From the NCBI GenBank assembly GCA_963580245.1, contig CAUZJO010000004.1, forward strand, positions 1-64,000: a stretch of DNA of 64,000 nt. Direction: 5' to 3'. Under the pieces are notes generated by a model, which saw nothing but the letters and a program-made list of their open reading frames with translations, searched no databases and had not been told where the DNA came from. Position numbers and translations under genes: made by a program. This DNA comes from CAUZJO01 sp963580245 (GTDB lineage Bacteria > Sumerlaeota > Sumerlaeia > MVZB01). Below, in pieces: positions 44,355 to 52,926 of this stretch. Position 1 is the stretch's first letter. The number at the start of each line of letters is the position of its first letter.

Positions 44355-45514
44355 CCGCTCAACCTGAATCGGCATCCGTCGCCGGGGGCGACCGGGCCGC
44401 GGAACCGACCGGCGCGGGCGCCCCGCTGGGACCAGCGCTCAGCGGCAAGGTCGCGCCCGAGCAACCGGTGCGCATCTTCGTCAAGGGACTGAATTGGGTT
44501 GGCGACGCGATCCTCTCCACCCCGGCCCTGACCCATCTACGGCGGTGCTTCCCCAAGGCCCACATCACGCTCATGGTGCGCCCTTGGGTCGCCGCCGTTC
44601 ACGAAAACAGCCCCGATATCGACGACCTCTGGGTCTTTGATGACGGCGAGTCTTGGGGGAGTTTTTACAAAGCGACCCAAATGATCCGCAAGGGCTGCTT
44701 CGACATCGGGATCGCGTTGCCCAATTCCACCCGCTCGGCGGCCTTGCTGCACCTTGGCGGCGTTCGCTACCGGATCGGATTTAACCTGGGGGGACGCCAG
44801 TTTCTCCTGAATCGGGGCTTAAGGCGAGACCCCTCCCTGCTCGAAGACCACCAGATTTTCTACTACCTGCGCATCATCGAGCACCTGTGCGGCAAGGCCC
44901 AAGGCCGCCAGCAGCTCAGTCTGACGCCCGGCGAGCTCGAGGTCGAGGAGGCCGGCCAAGTGCTAGCGCAACGCGGTCTGGATCGGGGCCGGCCCCTGAT
45001 CGGGATCGCGCCGGGATCGATCAACTCGACCGCCAAACGCTGGCCCGCCGAACGGTTCGCCGAGCTGGCCGACCAGCTCAAGGAGAAGACCGAGGCGGAA
45101 GTCCTGCTCCTCGGAAGCGAGAAGGAGAAGGACGTGCTGGATCGCGTCGAGGCATCGGCGCAAACGGTGGTCCACAACCTGGGGGGCCAACTGGGCCTGG
45201 GCCAGGCGATCGCGATGATCGCGCGGCTCAACGGGCTGATCTGCAACGATTCCGGCGCGATGCACATCGCCGCGGCGCTGGGCATCCCGACCGTCGCCAT
45301 CTTCGGCCCGACCGAGTGGCAAACAACCTATCCTTTCTCTAAATCGGCCGTCATCGTGCGCAAGGAGGGAATCGACTGCGCGCCGTGCATGAGGCGTGAT
45401 TGCCCGATCGACCACCGATGCATGACGCGCATCTCGGTCCAGGAGGTCTTTGACCGGTTCAAGCAGACCGTCCGGCAGGCGCGCAAAGACCGGCCCGCAA
45501 GCAACCCAAGCTGA
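44351..45514 (+). CDS. waaF: LPS heptosyltransferase (WaaF-like, GT9)
   Basis: A GT9 enzyme of 387 residues. RIFVKGLNWVGDAILSTPAL is the N-terminal acceptor motif, IGIALPNSTRSAALLHLGGV follows, and the donor-binding half has IGIAPGSINSTAKRWPAERF and LICNDSGAMHIAAALGIPTV with AIFGPT. A late Cys cluster (CAPCMRRDCPIDHRCMTRI) is typical of heptosyltransferase II. It transfers ADP-heptose to the LPS inner core. The first ~38 residues are a low-complexity Ala/Gly/Pro extension. It overlaps the upstream gene by 4 nt and precedes the GT4 gene by 17 nt, making a three-gene operon. Confidence 0.92.
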   Translation: MTAQPESASVAGGDRAAEPTGAGAPLGPALSGKVAPEQPVRIFVKGLNWVGDAILSTPALTHLRRCFPKAHITLMVRPWVAAVHENSPDIDDLWVFDDGESWGSFYKATQMIRKGCFDIGIALPNSTRSAALLHLGGVRYRIGFNLGGRQFLLNRGLRRDPSLLEDHQIFYYLRIIEHLCGKAQGRQQLSLTPGELEVEEAGQVLAQRGLDRGRPLIGIAPGSINSTAKRWPAERFAELADQLKEKTEAEVLLLGSEKEKDVLDRVEASAQTVVHNLGGQLGLGQAIAMIARLNGLICNDSGAMHIAAALGIPTVAIFGPTEWQTTYPFSKSAVIVRKEGIDCAPCMRRDCPIDHRCMTRISVQEVFDRFKQTVRQARKDRPASNPS

Positions 45515-45531
45515 TCCGGTCCCCGGTCACG

Positions 45532-46656
45532 ATGGCAGCCACTCAAAGCCCCGAGCCCCGTGTCGTGCATCTTGATGACGGCCGCATCTGGCGCGGCGGC
45601 CAGAATCAGGTCTGGCTATTGACTGGCGAGCTGGCCGGGCACGGCGTTGCGCAGCAACTCGTGACGCCGGTGGGCACTTCGCTTGCCCAACGCGCTCGGG
45701 AGTCCGGCATTGAGGTGATCGCCCTGGAGATGCGGGGGGAACTGGACTGGCTCAGCCCGCGTCGCATCGCCCGGGTCGCGCGCGACTTCGACGCCAACCT
45801 GATCCACGCGCACACCAGCCACGCCCACGCCCTGGGGCTGCGCGCGCTGCGGCGGATGGGGGACGGGGCGCGGCTGGTTTCGACGCGGCGGGTCGATTTC
45901 CCGGTCGGCCGGGGGTTTTTCTCGTGCCGTAAGTACACCGCCGCCGGCCAACACTTCATCGCCATCTCCGAACGCGTGCGCGAGGTGCTGATCGAGGGGG
46001 GCGTCCCGGCCGAGCGGATCGACGTTGTCGCGAGCGGCGTACCCCCCCTGCCCCCTGAGTCGCTGTGGCCGCGCGATCGAGTGCGGGCGGATCTCGGAAT
46101 CGGGCCGGACGAGATTGCGATTGTGAACGTCGGCGCCCTCACCGACCACAAAGGTCAACGCTGGCTGATCGAGGCCTCCCCGTGCGTCATCGAGGCCTTT
46201 CCCCAGGCCAGGATTCACATCCTTGGCGAGGGCGAGTTGCGGAGCGACCTGGAATCCCAGATCCGAAGACTCGGACTGGAGCGGGGAGTCGTCCTGCACG
46301 GACACATTGGCGAGGCGCGTCTGAAGCTCGCGGGATTCGACCTCTACGTCTCCAGCTCTCACATGGAGGGATTGGGAACGGCGACCCTGGATGCGATGCT
46401 GGCGGGCCTCCCCGTCGTGGCCGCCGCGGCGGGGGGCGTGCCGGAGATCGTCCAGCAGGGCCGGACGGGCCGACTGACCCCGCCCAAAGACGCCCCCGCT
46501 CTCGCCCAAGCGATCATTCTCGCCCTGACCGAACCCGACCAAAGCCGACGCATGGCCGATGCCGCCCGACGCCGCACCCGTGAGAAGTTCTCCGTAAGCG
46601 CCATGGCCGAAGGCACGTTAGACGTGTATCGGCGTTTACTGGCCCGCTCCCTTTAA
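45532..46656 (+). CDS. Family 4 glycosyltransferase
   Basis: A 374-residue GT4 (GT-B fold) enzyme. The N-domain contains WRGGQNQVWLLTGELAGHGV (Gly-rich loop) and LIHAHTSHAHALGLRALRRM. The C-domain contains VGALTDHKGQRWLIEA, ARIHILGEGELRSDLESQIR, and the retaining EX7E motif region SSHMEGLGTATLDAMLAGLP. It is the third gene of the LPS-core operon, 17 nt after waaF, so addition of another core sugar is likely. The donor sugar cannot be read from sequence. Confidence 0.88.
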   Translation: MAATQSPEPRVVHLDDGRIWRGGQNQVWLLTGELAGHGVAQQLVTPVGTSLAQRARESGIEVIALEMRGELDWLSPRRIARVARDFDANLIHAHTSHAHALGLRALRRMGDGARLVSTRRVDFPVGRGFFSCRKYTAAGQHFIAISERVREVLIEGGVPAERIDVVASGVPPLPPESLWPRDRVRADLGIGPDEIAIVNVGALTDHKGQRWLIEASPCVIEAFPQARIHILGEGELRSDLESQIRRLGLERGVVLHGHIGEARLKLAGFDLYVSSSHMEGLGTATLDAMLAGLPVVAAAAGGVPEIVQQGRTGRLTPPKDAPALAQAIILALTEPDQSRRMADAARRRTREKFSVSAMAEGTLDVYRRLLARSL

Positions 46657-46790
46657 AGGTACGCGCGCCACCATGACAGAGAAGCGGGATTCAAAGTTGA
46701 CATGATCGCCGATCGGTCCTATGTTAACTGTTGTTTACTTTCCGCGGCTTTTGAACGCTCCTCTCAATCCCATCGAGGAGGTTTGACGCC

Positions 46791-47992
46791 ATGAACACTT
46801 CTCTCCGTCTCGCCATGATCGCATCGCTTCTCGCGATGATCCTCTCGGCGACCCCGCTCGCCCAGGAGACCGTATCGCCGGGCTGGGAGGTCGGCAACGT
46901 GGGATTCGCGACCAAACCCGCGTTCGATTTCGGGCCCGACGGTCGGCTACACGTCATGGGCATGACCGAGGACTTCAGCGGCGTGGTGTGGCATGCGTCG
47001 GCCACTTCGGTCGCGGGACCCTGGCCGACGACGATCCTCGCCGCGGGCTATTTTTATGGGCCCGGAGATATTCGCGTGGACCCCGGCGGCGACGCGCACC
47101 TCGCCTGGCATAACCACACGGAACAAGACCCCAATCACGGCGTGGTCGACAACCAAGGCGGTGTGACGGTCTATCGGATCGACACGCCGACGAGAACCAT
47201 GACGGGTGGGACAACTCGCTGGCCCTGGACGCCCAGGGGGGGCTGCACATGGCATCGGTCGATCCCAGCAGCTTCGGGGCCTCCGTCAGCCTTGAATACA
47301 GCACCTTCGACGGTAACGCGTGGACCTACAACGTCGTTCAGGAGAGCGAGTCGTTCATGTAGGGCTTCAACACGGCACTGGGGATTGACTCGACCGGCGA
47401 TCCCCATATCGCCTATTGCGCGGCGAGTAACTGGACCGAACCCGCCGACTTGAGATACGCGGTTCGCGACGGCAGAACCTGGCAGGTCTCCTCCATCGTC
47501 AGCGGGGGCATCCGAGGCCGGTTCCCCTCGCTGGTGATCGACGGGGCGGATCGGCCCCATGTCGCCTGGCTCGATCTCGATAACGGTTCCCAAGCCGGCC
47601 AACCGACGGGCGGGACGGTGCGATACGCCGTCCTCGACGGAGGCGCGTGGCAGGTCCAGGACGTGGCCCGGCTCGAGAACGTGCTCATGGGCTTTAACCA
47701 CGCCCGCAAGTCGACCTCGATCGCGCTGGATTCGGACGATGGGCCCACCATCGCCTACGCCGACCAGCGCAGCGTGATGTTCGCGCGCAAGATAAACGAT
47801 GCATGGGTCAGCGAGCCGGTCCTCGAATACCAGGAGGATATCTACAAGGGTTTGGTCGTGCTGCGAATCGGGCCGGGGAACACCGTGGGGCTGGTGACGT
47901 GGCAAGCCGAGGATTCCCAACCCGGCCTAATCCGGATCGCCCTGCGCCGCGACCCGGTGGCGGCGGAGTTGAGTTCATTTGCGGTTGAGTAG
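46791..47992 (+). pseudogene. Secreted repeat protein of unknown function, frameshift plus amber stop
   Basis: ATG 46791 (GAGGAGG about 8 nt upstream) begins a clear signal peptide (LAMIASLLAMILSATPLAQ). The mature protein has repeated beta-strand units of the type IAYCAA, HVAWLDLDNG and TIAYADQRSV separated by ALDSDDGP, suggesting a beta-propeller. A frameshift near 47192 moves the continuation (DENHDGWDNSLALDAQGG) to another frame. TAG at 47360-47362 (FM*GFNTALGIDSTG) interrupts it again before it runs to 47992. Both lesions together make it a pseudogene. With them repaired the product would be about 400 residues. The function is unknown. Confidence 0.8.
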
Positions 47993-48018
47993 GGCGCGGT
48001 ACCGAGCGCGGGGGAAAT

Positions 48019-48185
48019 AATAGAACGCGGATAACGCGGATCAGCCGGATTTACGCGGATTCATACCTATTAGAAGATAGACCATCCTCGAGCATGATCA
48101 TCTCGGGAGTATCGCCATGGCTCATTCAATGATCCGCGTAAATCCGGTCGATCCGCGTCATCCGCGTCATCCGCGTTCCATTCTG
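48019..48185. repeat. Short-unit inverted repeat, locus D (ACGCGGAT units)
   Basis: The left arm (about 48019-48064) has repeated AACGCGGAT units and ends GGATTTACGCGGATTCAT. The right arm (about 48128-48185) reads ATGATCCGCGTAAATCC, then three ATCCGCGTC-type units and TTCCATTCT. The 14-nt core GGATTTACGCGGAT/ATCCGCGTAAATCC is perfect; the right arm has one extra 9-nt unit. The hairpin fills most of the gap between the broken secreted-protein gene and the end of ruvC. Confidence 0.88.
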
Positions 48186-48202
48186 CTTACGGAAACCACC
48201 CT

Positions 48203-48835
48203 TCAACGCCGCCGCCGACCCTTGCGCCGGCGCGAGGCCAGGAGTGCTTTGCGCGGGTCCTCCGCATCCTCCGGCCGGCCGTTGTCCGTATCCCCGTGCG
48301 CCTGTTCGATCTTCTTGTTCAGTGCCAGGCTGTGGACGTGACACAGGGCGGTGGCGAGGGCGTCGGCGGCGTGGTCGGGGCGCGGCATCTGGTCGAGGTT
48401 GAGCAGGGAGCGGACCATCATCTGGACCTGGCGCTTGGCGGCGCGGCCGTGACCCGTTAGTGCCTGCTTGATCTGGAGCGGCGTGTACTCGACGACCTCC
48501 AACCGGCGGCGGCTGGTGGCCAACACGCAGGCGGCCCGGCCGTGAGCGACCACCATCGCCGTCTTCACGTTGCGGGCGAAGTAGATCTGCTCGATCGCCG
48601 CCACGCTCGGTTTGAGGCGCTCGACCAACGCGGTGAGTTGGTCGTGAATCTTTTCGAGCCGAGCGGGCAGCGCGTCGCCGACGCGAGTTTGGATGACGCC
48701 GTATTCCACCACCTGGCCCTGAGAGCGGTCGGGGTGCCAGTCGATGACGCCATAGCCGACATTGGCCAGGCCCGGATCAATTCCCAGGACCCGTAGGCGT
48801 CCTGAATCGTTCGTGGTGTGGGAGGCTCGGGGCAA
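48203..48835 (-). CDS. ruvC: Holliday junction resolvase RuvC
   Basis: A RuvC endonuclease of 210 residues. The acidic active site is assembled from VLGIDPGLANVGYGVID (first Asp), AAIEQIYFARNVKTAM (Glu) and DHAADALATALCH (two Asp). LQIKQALTGHGRAAKRQV is the DNA-binding segment. It cuts Holliday junctions symmetrically during recombination repair with RuvAB, which are not in this window. The C-terminal ~35 residues are a polar, Arg-rich extension (RRRKGRRRR). It follows yebC by about 78 nt on the same strand, the classic yebC-ruvC order. Confidence 0.95.
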   Translation of the reverse strand: MPRASHTTNDSGRLRVLGIDPGLANVGYGVIDWHPDRSQGQVVEYGVIQTRVGDALPARLEKIHDQLTALVERLKPSVAAIEQIYFARNVKTAMVVAHGRAACVLATSRRRLEVVEYTPLQIKQALTGHGRAAKRQVQMMVRSLLNLDQMPRPDHAADALATALCHVHSLALNKKIEQAHGDTDNGRPEDAEDPRKALLASRRRKGRRRR

Positions 48836-48913
48836 TGGTGTTCGGACGCGCCGGGCGGTTGGTTGTTTCCGTCGCCCCTTGTCAGGGGCTTTTGGCTCCG
48901 GCTTAGTTTCCCC

Positions 48914-49663
48914 TCAACCGGCGTACTGTTCGATGAGGGCGTCGTCGATTTCGTAATTGGCCGAGACCTGGGTTACGTCGTCGTGGTCTTCCAGCAGCTC
49001 GAGGAGCTTGAGCAGTTTGCTGACGTCGTCGCCTTCAACCTTGACGGTGTTTTGAGGGAGGTTCTGGATGGACGAGGCGTTGATCTTAATCGAACGCTCC
49101 TCGAGTGCCGCGCGGACCGATTCGATCCGGCCCGGCTCGGTTACGATCCGATAGACCTCACCCTCGTTTTCGAAGTCGTCGGCGCCGGCCTCGAGGGCCG
49201 CCTCCATCAGCTGGTCCTCATCCTGCCCCTCCACCGGCGCCAGGATGATCCCCTTGCGCTCGAACATCCAGCCCACGCAGCCCTGCTCGCCCAAGTTGCC
49301 GCCGAACTTGGAGAAGGCGTAGCGCAACTCGGGCGTGGTGCGGTTCTTGTTGTCGGTCGTTCCCTCGACCATGATGGCGATCCCGCCTTGGCCGTAGCCT
49401 TCAAATACGAAATCCTCGTAGGAGACCCCTTCGAGTTCGCCGGCACCCTTCTTGATCGCGCGCTCGATGTTGTCCTTGGGCATGTTGGCGTCGCGGGCGG
49501 CCTGCGCGGCGGTTCGCAGGCGCGGGTTGCCGTTAAGATCGCTGCCGCCGATCCGCGCCGCGACCGAAATCTCCTTGATCAGCTTGGTAAACTCCTTACC
49601 GCGCCGCGCGTCAACGATCGCCTTCTTGTGTCGGATCGAATGCCATTTAGAGTGGCCGGACAA
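48914..49663 (-). CDS. yebC: YebC/TACO1-family protein
   Basis: This 249-residue protein has the invariant family start SGHSKWHSIRHKKAIVDARR and further blocks: AARDANMPKDNIERAIKKGA, DFVFEGYGQGGIAIMVEGTT and ELRYAFSKFGGNLGEQGCVG. YebC proteins are linked to translation at difficult sequences or act as transcriptional regulators in different bacteria. The start is taken as TTG at 49663, because the family always begins with (M)SGHSKW and this codon stands exactly there; the longer frame starting at 49687 adds a Pro-rich stretch. GGAAC about 8 nt upstream could be the ribosome site. It is upstream of ruvC. Confidence 0.94.
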   Translation of the reverse strand: MSGHSKWHSIRHKKAIVDARRGKEFTKLIKEISVAARIGGSDLNGNPRLRTAAQAARDANMPKDNIERAIKKGAGELEGVSYEDFVFEGYGQGGIAIMVEGTTDNKNRTTPELRYAFSKFGGNLGEQGCVGWMFERKGIILAPVEGQDEDQLMEAALEAGADDFENEGEVYRIVTEPGRIESVRAALEERSIKINASSIQNLPQNTVKVEGDDVSKLLKLLELLEDHDDVTQVSANYEIDDALIEQYAG

Positions 49664-49687
49664 TGGGGGCGGGTTCCTTTCAAGCAA

Positions 49688-49846
49688 GGGGTTTAGAACT
49701 AGGGGTTCAGGGTTTATGGTTCAGTACTGCGCGTTTAAAACTATCACGCTCATGGGCCGGATCAAGAGGAAACGATTTTGTCCGCCTCTGATCATGCGCA
49801 AAACCCATCCCCAGGGGTCTCAGCCCTGGACCCTAATCCCTAATAC
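49688..49846. repeat. Short-unit inverted repeat, locus E (GGGTTTAG-like units)
   Basis: The left arm (49688-49723) has degenerate units GGGTTTAG, AACTAG, GGGTTCAG, GGTTTATG and GTTCAG. The right arm (about 49818-49846) reads AGCCCTGGACCCTAATCCCT, an imperfect complement. The stop codon of the secretin gene (TAG at 49840-49842) lies inside the right arm. The arms match less well than at loci B and D. Confidence 0.6.
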
Positions 49847-52293
49847 TCCGTCTCCGTCCTCTCCTCGGGCAGGTCCCCTCGCTGGTCGCGATCGGAGCGG
49901 CGGCGTGAATCGCCCGCGTCGGCATCGCGACCGGCCTCTCCGGCGTCTCCCCGGCCGCGCCGTCGGCCCGAAGCGGATCGGGAGCGGCGGGTGCCGGTCG
50001 TGGAGTCGTCGCGGGACCCCGGACGGATCGAGGCTCGCTTGTCGGCGCCGAACGCCCCGGTGGGGCCGATCATGTTGCGGTCGAGCTGTTCGAGCGCGCC
50101 GCCGAGCCGGACTTCGTTGGTCGCCGTCCCGTCGCCCACGTAGGGCTCATCGGTCAGCAGGCTGCGGCCCAGTTGTTGCCCGTCCATGTTGAACGTGTCG
50201 GTGGTCGGCTCGTCGATCTCGATCGGCAGGCTGCCGGGCTCGTCTTCATTCAGTGGCTCCCCGGAGTCGCGGGGTGAGTGGGACGTATCCAGATACATCT
50301 GGAGTTCCTCGGGAATCTCGTTGACGTCATCGGGCCCCGTCGCCAGTTCCGACTCTCCCATGCTGGCTTTTGCTTTCGCATTGACGGCGACGACCATCAG
50401 GTCGTTCTTGGGCTGCTCTTCGATGATCGTGGGCGTGATGAAGAAGACGACGTTGCTCCGGTTGTCGATCTTCTCTTGCGTGCCGAAGAGGAAACCAAGG
50501 AATGGAATATCGGCGAGAAATGGGACGCCGGAGTTGTTTTCCGTCTCGCTGTCGCTGATCAGGCCGCCGATCACCCGCGTCTCGCCGTCGGGGATGATGA
50601 GGACCGTATCCGAACGCTGGCGGGACGTGCCGACGCCGCGCTGGGTACCCCCACTAAATTCTTCTGCTGGAACGATAATCGGCTGGCTGTTTTCAAACGA
50701 AACCTCCAGCTCAACCAGGCCGCGATTGCTGATGTGCGGCGTGATGTCGATAATCAGACCACTCTGGACAAAGGACTGGCTCGAGCTGCGACCACCGCCG
50801 TACTGACTGCCACCACCATAGCCACCACTGAAAAAGGTATTGATGATGGGGTCGTTGCGCGTGACGTCGAACGTGCCGATCTCGTGGTTGACGATGATAA
50901 TCCGGGGCCGCAACAGCAAACGGCTCCGACTATCGCTCATCGCCGCTTTGAGTTGCGCGCGGACGTTGCCGGTCAATTGAATCGCGTTGAGTCCGCTCGC
51001 GGCGGCGTTGATGATGGGTAGTCCCTCGTCGCTGGTCAAATCATTAAACGAACCGGAAAGGGCAGGTTGATCGGCGGCGATGGCAGCGTTCAGGTCCCTG
51101 GAATACTGCCACTCCATGCCGAAGCTCAGGTCATGATCCAGCGTAATCTGCATAACCTCGCCCTCGATCAGGACCTGCTTGCGCGGGGTGTCCAGCTCCT
51201 TGAGGATGGCGTAAATCTTATCGTGCACGCTGGTCACGTCGCGGACCACCAGCTTGCCGGTGTCGCCCTGCCATTCGAGGATCGCGTCCTCGCTGATCAG
51301 CGGTTCGATAAACGTATCGACGATCTCCTCGGCGATCTCGCCGTCCAGGCCGATGTTGACCAGGTTGTAGATGCGGATCTCCTGGTCTTGGTCGAGCAGT
51401 TCGACCAGTTGCTCCATGATCTTGATCTTCTCGAAGGTATCGGTGACGATGATCAGGCGGTTGAGCGGGTCGATGTGCATTTCGGCGGCGTCGGATTTGA
51501 TTTCCTCGAGCCGGTCGGCCAGCCCCTCGGTGTCGGCGTGCTCGATCTCGAAGACGCGCGTGTAGAGCTGGGTGTCGTATTCCTGGACGATGGCCTGGAT
51601 CATGTTGATCACGTGGGGCAGCTCCACGACGATGATCTTGTTCGATCGCTCGTCGGCGGCGATCGAGCCGATCTCCGCGTTGATCATCGGCTCGAGAACC
51701 TTGACCATCTCGGCCGCGTTGATATAGCGCAGGGGAAAAATCTGGCGGATGACCTGCTCGGCCTCGACCGTCCGCACGTAGGTGTCCTTGTCCATGATTT
51801 GATAGGCGCCGTCGTCGCGTTCGACCCATACCCATTTGTTCTCGTTGCCGATCTTGGTGAGCAGGTCTTCGACGGGGATGTCGCGCTCGCGCAGGCTGAG
51901 CTTCTGGCCCAGTGCCGCGCCCTTGGCCTCGATCCGAACCCCGTAGTCCTTTCGCAGGCGGCTGAAGACCTCGGATATATCCATGTCCTTGTAGACGGCC
52001 CGCACGCGCGTGCTTTCGGGCCGCTCGGTGGCGAGCGGTTCGGCCGTCTCATCGGGCACGGCACCGCCGACCTGGGCGAAGCCCTCCGGCGGCCCGCCCT
52101 CATCCTCGGATTCGGAGTCGGATTCGAAAAGGACCTCGGGGGCCTCCTCGGGGGCGGTCCTGACATCGACGCTCTCTTCCTCTTCTCCCTCTTGGGCCAA
52201 GGCGACGGGGGCGACGGCCGACAACAGCACCCAAGTCAGCAGCAAGAGGCTTTGGCTCATGAGCTGGAGCTGGAACGGGTTGCGGGGTTGCAT
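49840..52293 (-). CDS. Type II/IV-pilus-type secretin with long basic C-terminal tail
   Basis: The protein has 817 residues. Signal peptide: LLLLTWVLLSAVAPVALAQ. An acidic linker (about 40-100) leads to an STN/N0-like domain (RVRAVYKDMDISEVFSRLRK). Three N1-type KH-like repeats follow (IFPLRYINAAEMVKVLEP; VFEIEHADTEGLADRLEEIK; YNLVNIGLDGEIAEEIVD), then the secretin domain (EVMQITLDHDLSFGMEWQ, SDTVLIIPDGETRVIGGLIS, PFLADIPFLGFLFGTQE, VVFFITPTII). The last ~190 residues leave the domain and end in an Arg/Asp/Ser/Gly-rich stretch. It should form an outer-membrane channel. ATG 52293 has GAGAGG upstream; the frame is open to 52560 but codes for non-secretory basic sequence. Next to it is a GspC/PilP-like gene. 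Confidence 0.85.
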   Translation of the reverse strand: MQPRNPFQLQLMSQSLLLLTWVLLSAVAPVALAQEGEEEESVDVRTAPEEAPEVLFESDSESEDEGGPPEGFAQVGGAVPDETAEPLATERPESTRVRAVYKDMDISEVFSRLRKDYGVRIEAKGAALGQKLSLRERDIPVEDLLTKIGNENKWVWVERDDGAYQIMDKDTYVRTVEAEQVIRQIFPLRYINAAEMVKVLEPMINAEIGSIAADERSNKIIVVELPHVINMIQAIVQEYDTQLYTRVFEIEHADTEGLADRLEEIKSDAAEMHIDPLNRLIIVTDTFEKIKIMEQLVELLDQDQEIRIYNLVNIGLDGEIAEEIVDTFIEPLISEDAILEWQGDTGKLVVRDVTSVHDKIYAILKELDTPRKQVLIEGEVMQITLDHDLSFGMEWQYSRDLNAAIAADQPALSGSFNDLTSDEGLPIINAAASGLNAIQLTGNVRAQLKAAMSDSRSRLLLRPRIIIVNHEIGTFDVTRNDPIINTFFSGGYGGGSQYGGGRSSSQSFVQSGLIIDITPHISNRGLVELEVSFENSQPIIVPAEEFSGGTQRGVGTSRQRSDTVLIIPDGETRVIGGLISDSETENNSGVPFLADIPFLGFLFGTQEKIDNRSNVVFFITPTIIEEQPKNDLMVVAVNAKAKASMGESELATGPDDVNEIPEELQMYLDTSHSPRDSGEPLNEDEPGSLPIEIDEPTTDTFNMDGQQLGRSLLTDEPYVGDGTATNEVRLGGALEQLDRNMIGPTGAFGADKRASIRPGSRDDSTTGTRRSRSASGRRRGRGDAGEAGRDADAGDSRRRSDRDQRGDLPEERTETEY

Positions 52294-52372
52294 CACGGGG
52301 ACCTCTCGGGGGTGTGGGATTCTGTTAGGACGACCGATCTCGGAACCATCTGTTTGTTGTCTTCGCTTCGGA

Positions 52373-52915
52373 TTAGAATGCGACCTCGTGCGTCTGTTTG
52401 TCTTCGCCTTGTCCAAAAGCCAGGGTGATCTTCCATTCGTCCATGTCAACCGCATCAAGCCGGACTTCAACCTCGCGATCTTTTCTGTCTTTGGCAAGCC
52501 TGGGCGGGCCGCCGACCGTGAGCTCGAACGTCTCTTCTTCCCCCTCGCGCGTTTCCTCAAGCTCCGCCCATCCCGTGTCCATGCTCACGACGTTCCACGA
52601 GGCGACGGCGTCGAACAGATTGGGCGGCTCGGGCGTGGGCGAGGGGGTCGGCGACGGGGTGGGGGTCGGGGTGTAGAGGACCTGCATGAAGTCCTTTCCC
52701 ACCAGCGCCGCATAGTCGGGATTCGCGCTAACCGGCGCCATGGGCGTCTCGGCCCCCCCCATGGTGGTCTCGCCTTGGCTCAAGTTTTCGACATGCGTTT
52801 GGGCCTCGTAGATTTGCCTGGGCGTGGTGTAGCCGGAGTTCATGATGTAGTAGATACAGCCGCCGATGACGAAGAGCAGCAGGAAGTTAATCAGTATGAG
52901 AATGCGAGAGTTCAT
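52373..52915 (-). CDS. GspC/PilP-like inner-membrane protein with Thr-Pro linker
   Basis: 180 residues: one N-terminal membrane anchor (ILILINFLLLFVIGGCIYYI), a polar region, a linker of alternating Thr/Ser-Pro (TPTPTPSPTPSPTPEPP, about 82-98) and a small C-terminal beta-domain (LTVGGPPRL, VEVRLDAVDMDEWKITLAFG). This layout matches GspC or PilP, which connect the inner-membrane platform to the secretin periplasmic domains. Its position directly upstream of the secretin supports that. Sequence similarity alone would not be enough. No other T2SS or pilus gene is adjacent. Confidence 0.6.
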   Translation of the reverse strand: MNSRILILINFLLLFVIGGCIYYIMNSGYTTPRQIYEAQTHVENLSQGETTMGGAETPMAPVSANPDYAALVGKDFMQVLYTPTPTPSPTPSPTPEPPNLFDAVASWNVVSMDTGWAELEETREGEEETFELTVGGPPRLAKDRKDREVEVRLDAVDMDEWKITLAFGQGEDKQTHEVAF

Positions 52916-52926
52916 GGTGTTGGGCG

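Noticed and set aside
13328..47362. Three in-frame amber codons (13328-13330 in gspE, 37231-37233 in nupC, 47360-47362 in a secreted protein) as evidence of TAG recoding
   Set aside because: TAG ends several intact genes here (uvrB, tssL, the 49.8 kb secretin), and each gene with an internal TAG also has frameshifts or truncation, so ordinary decay explains them.
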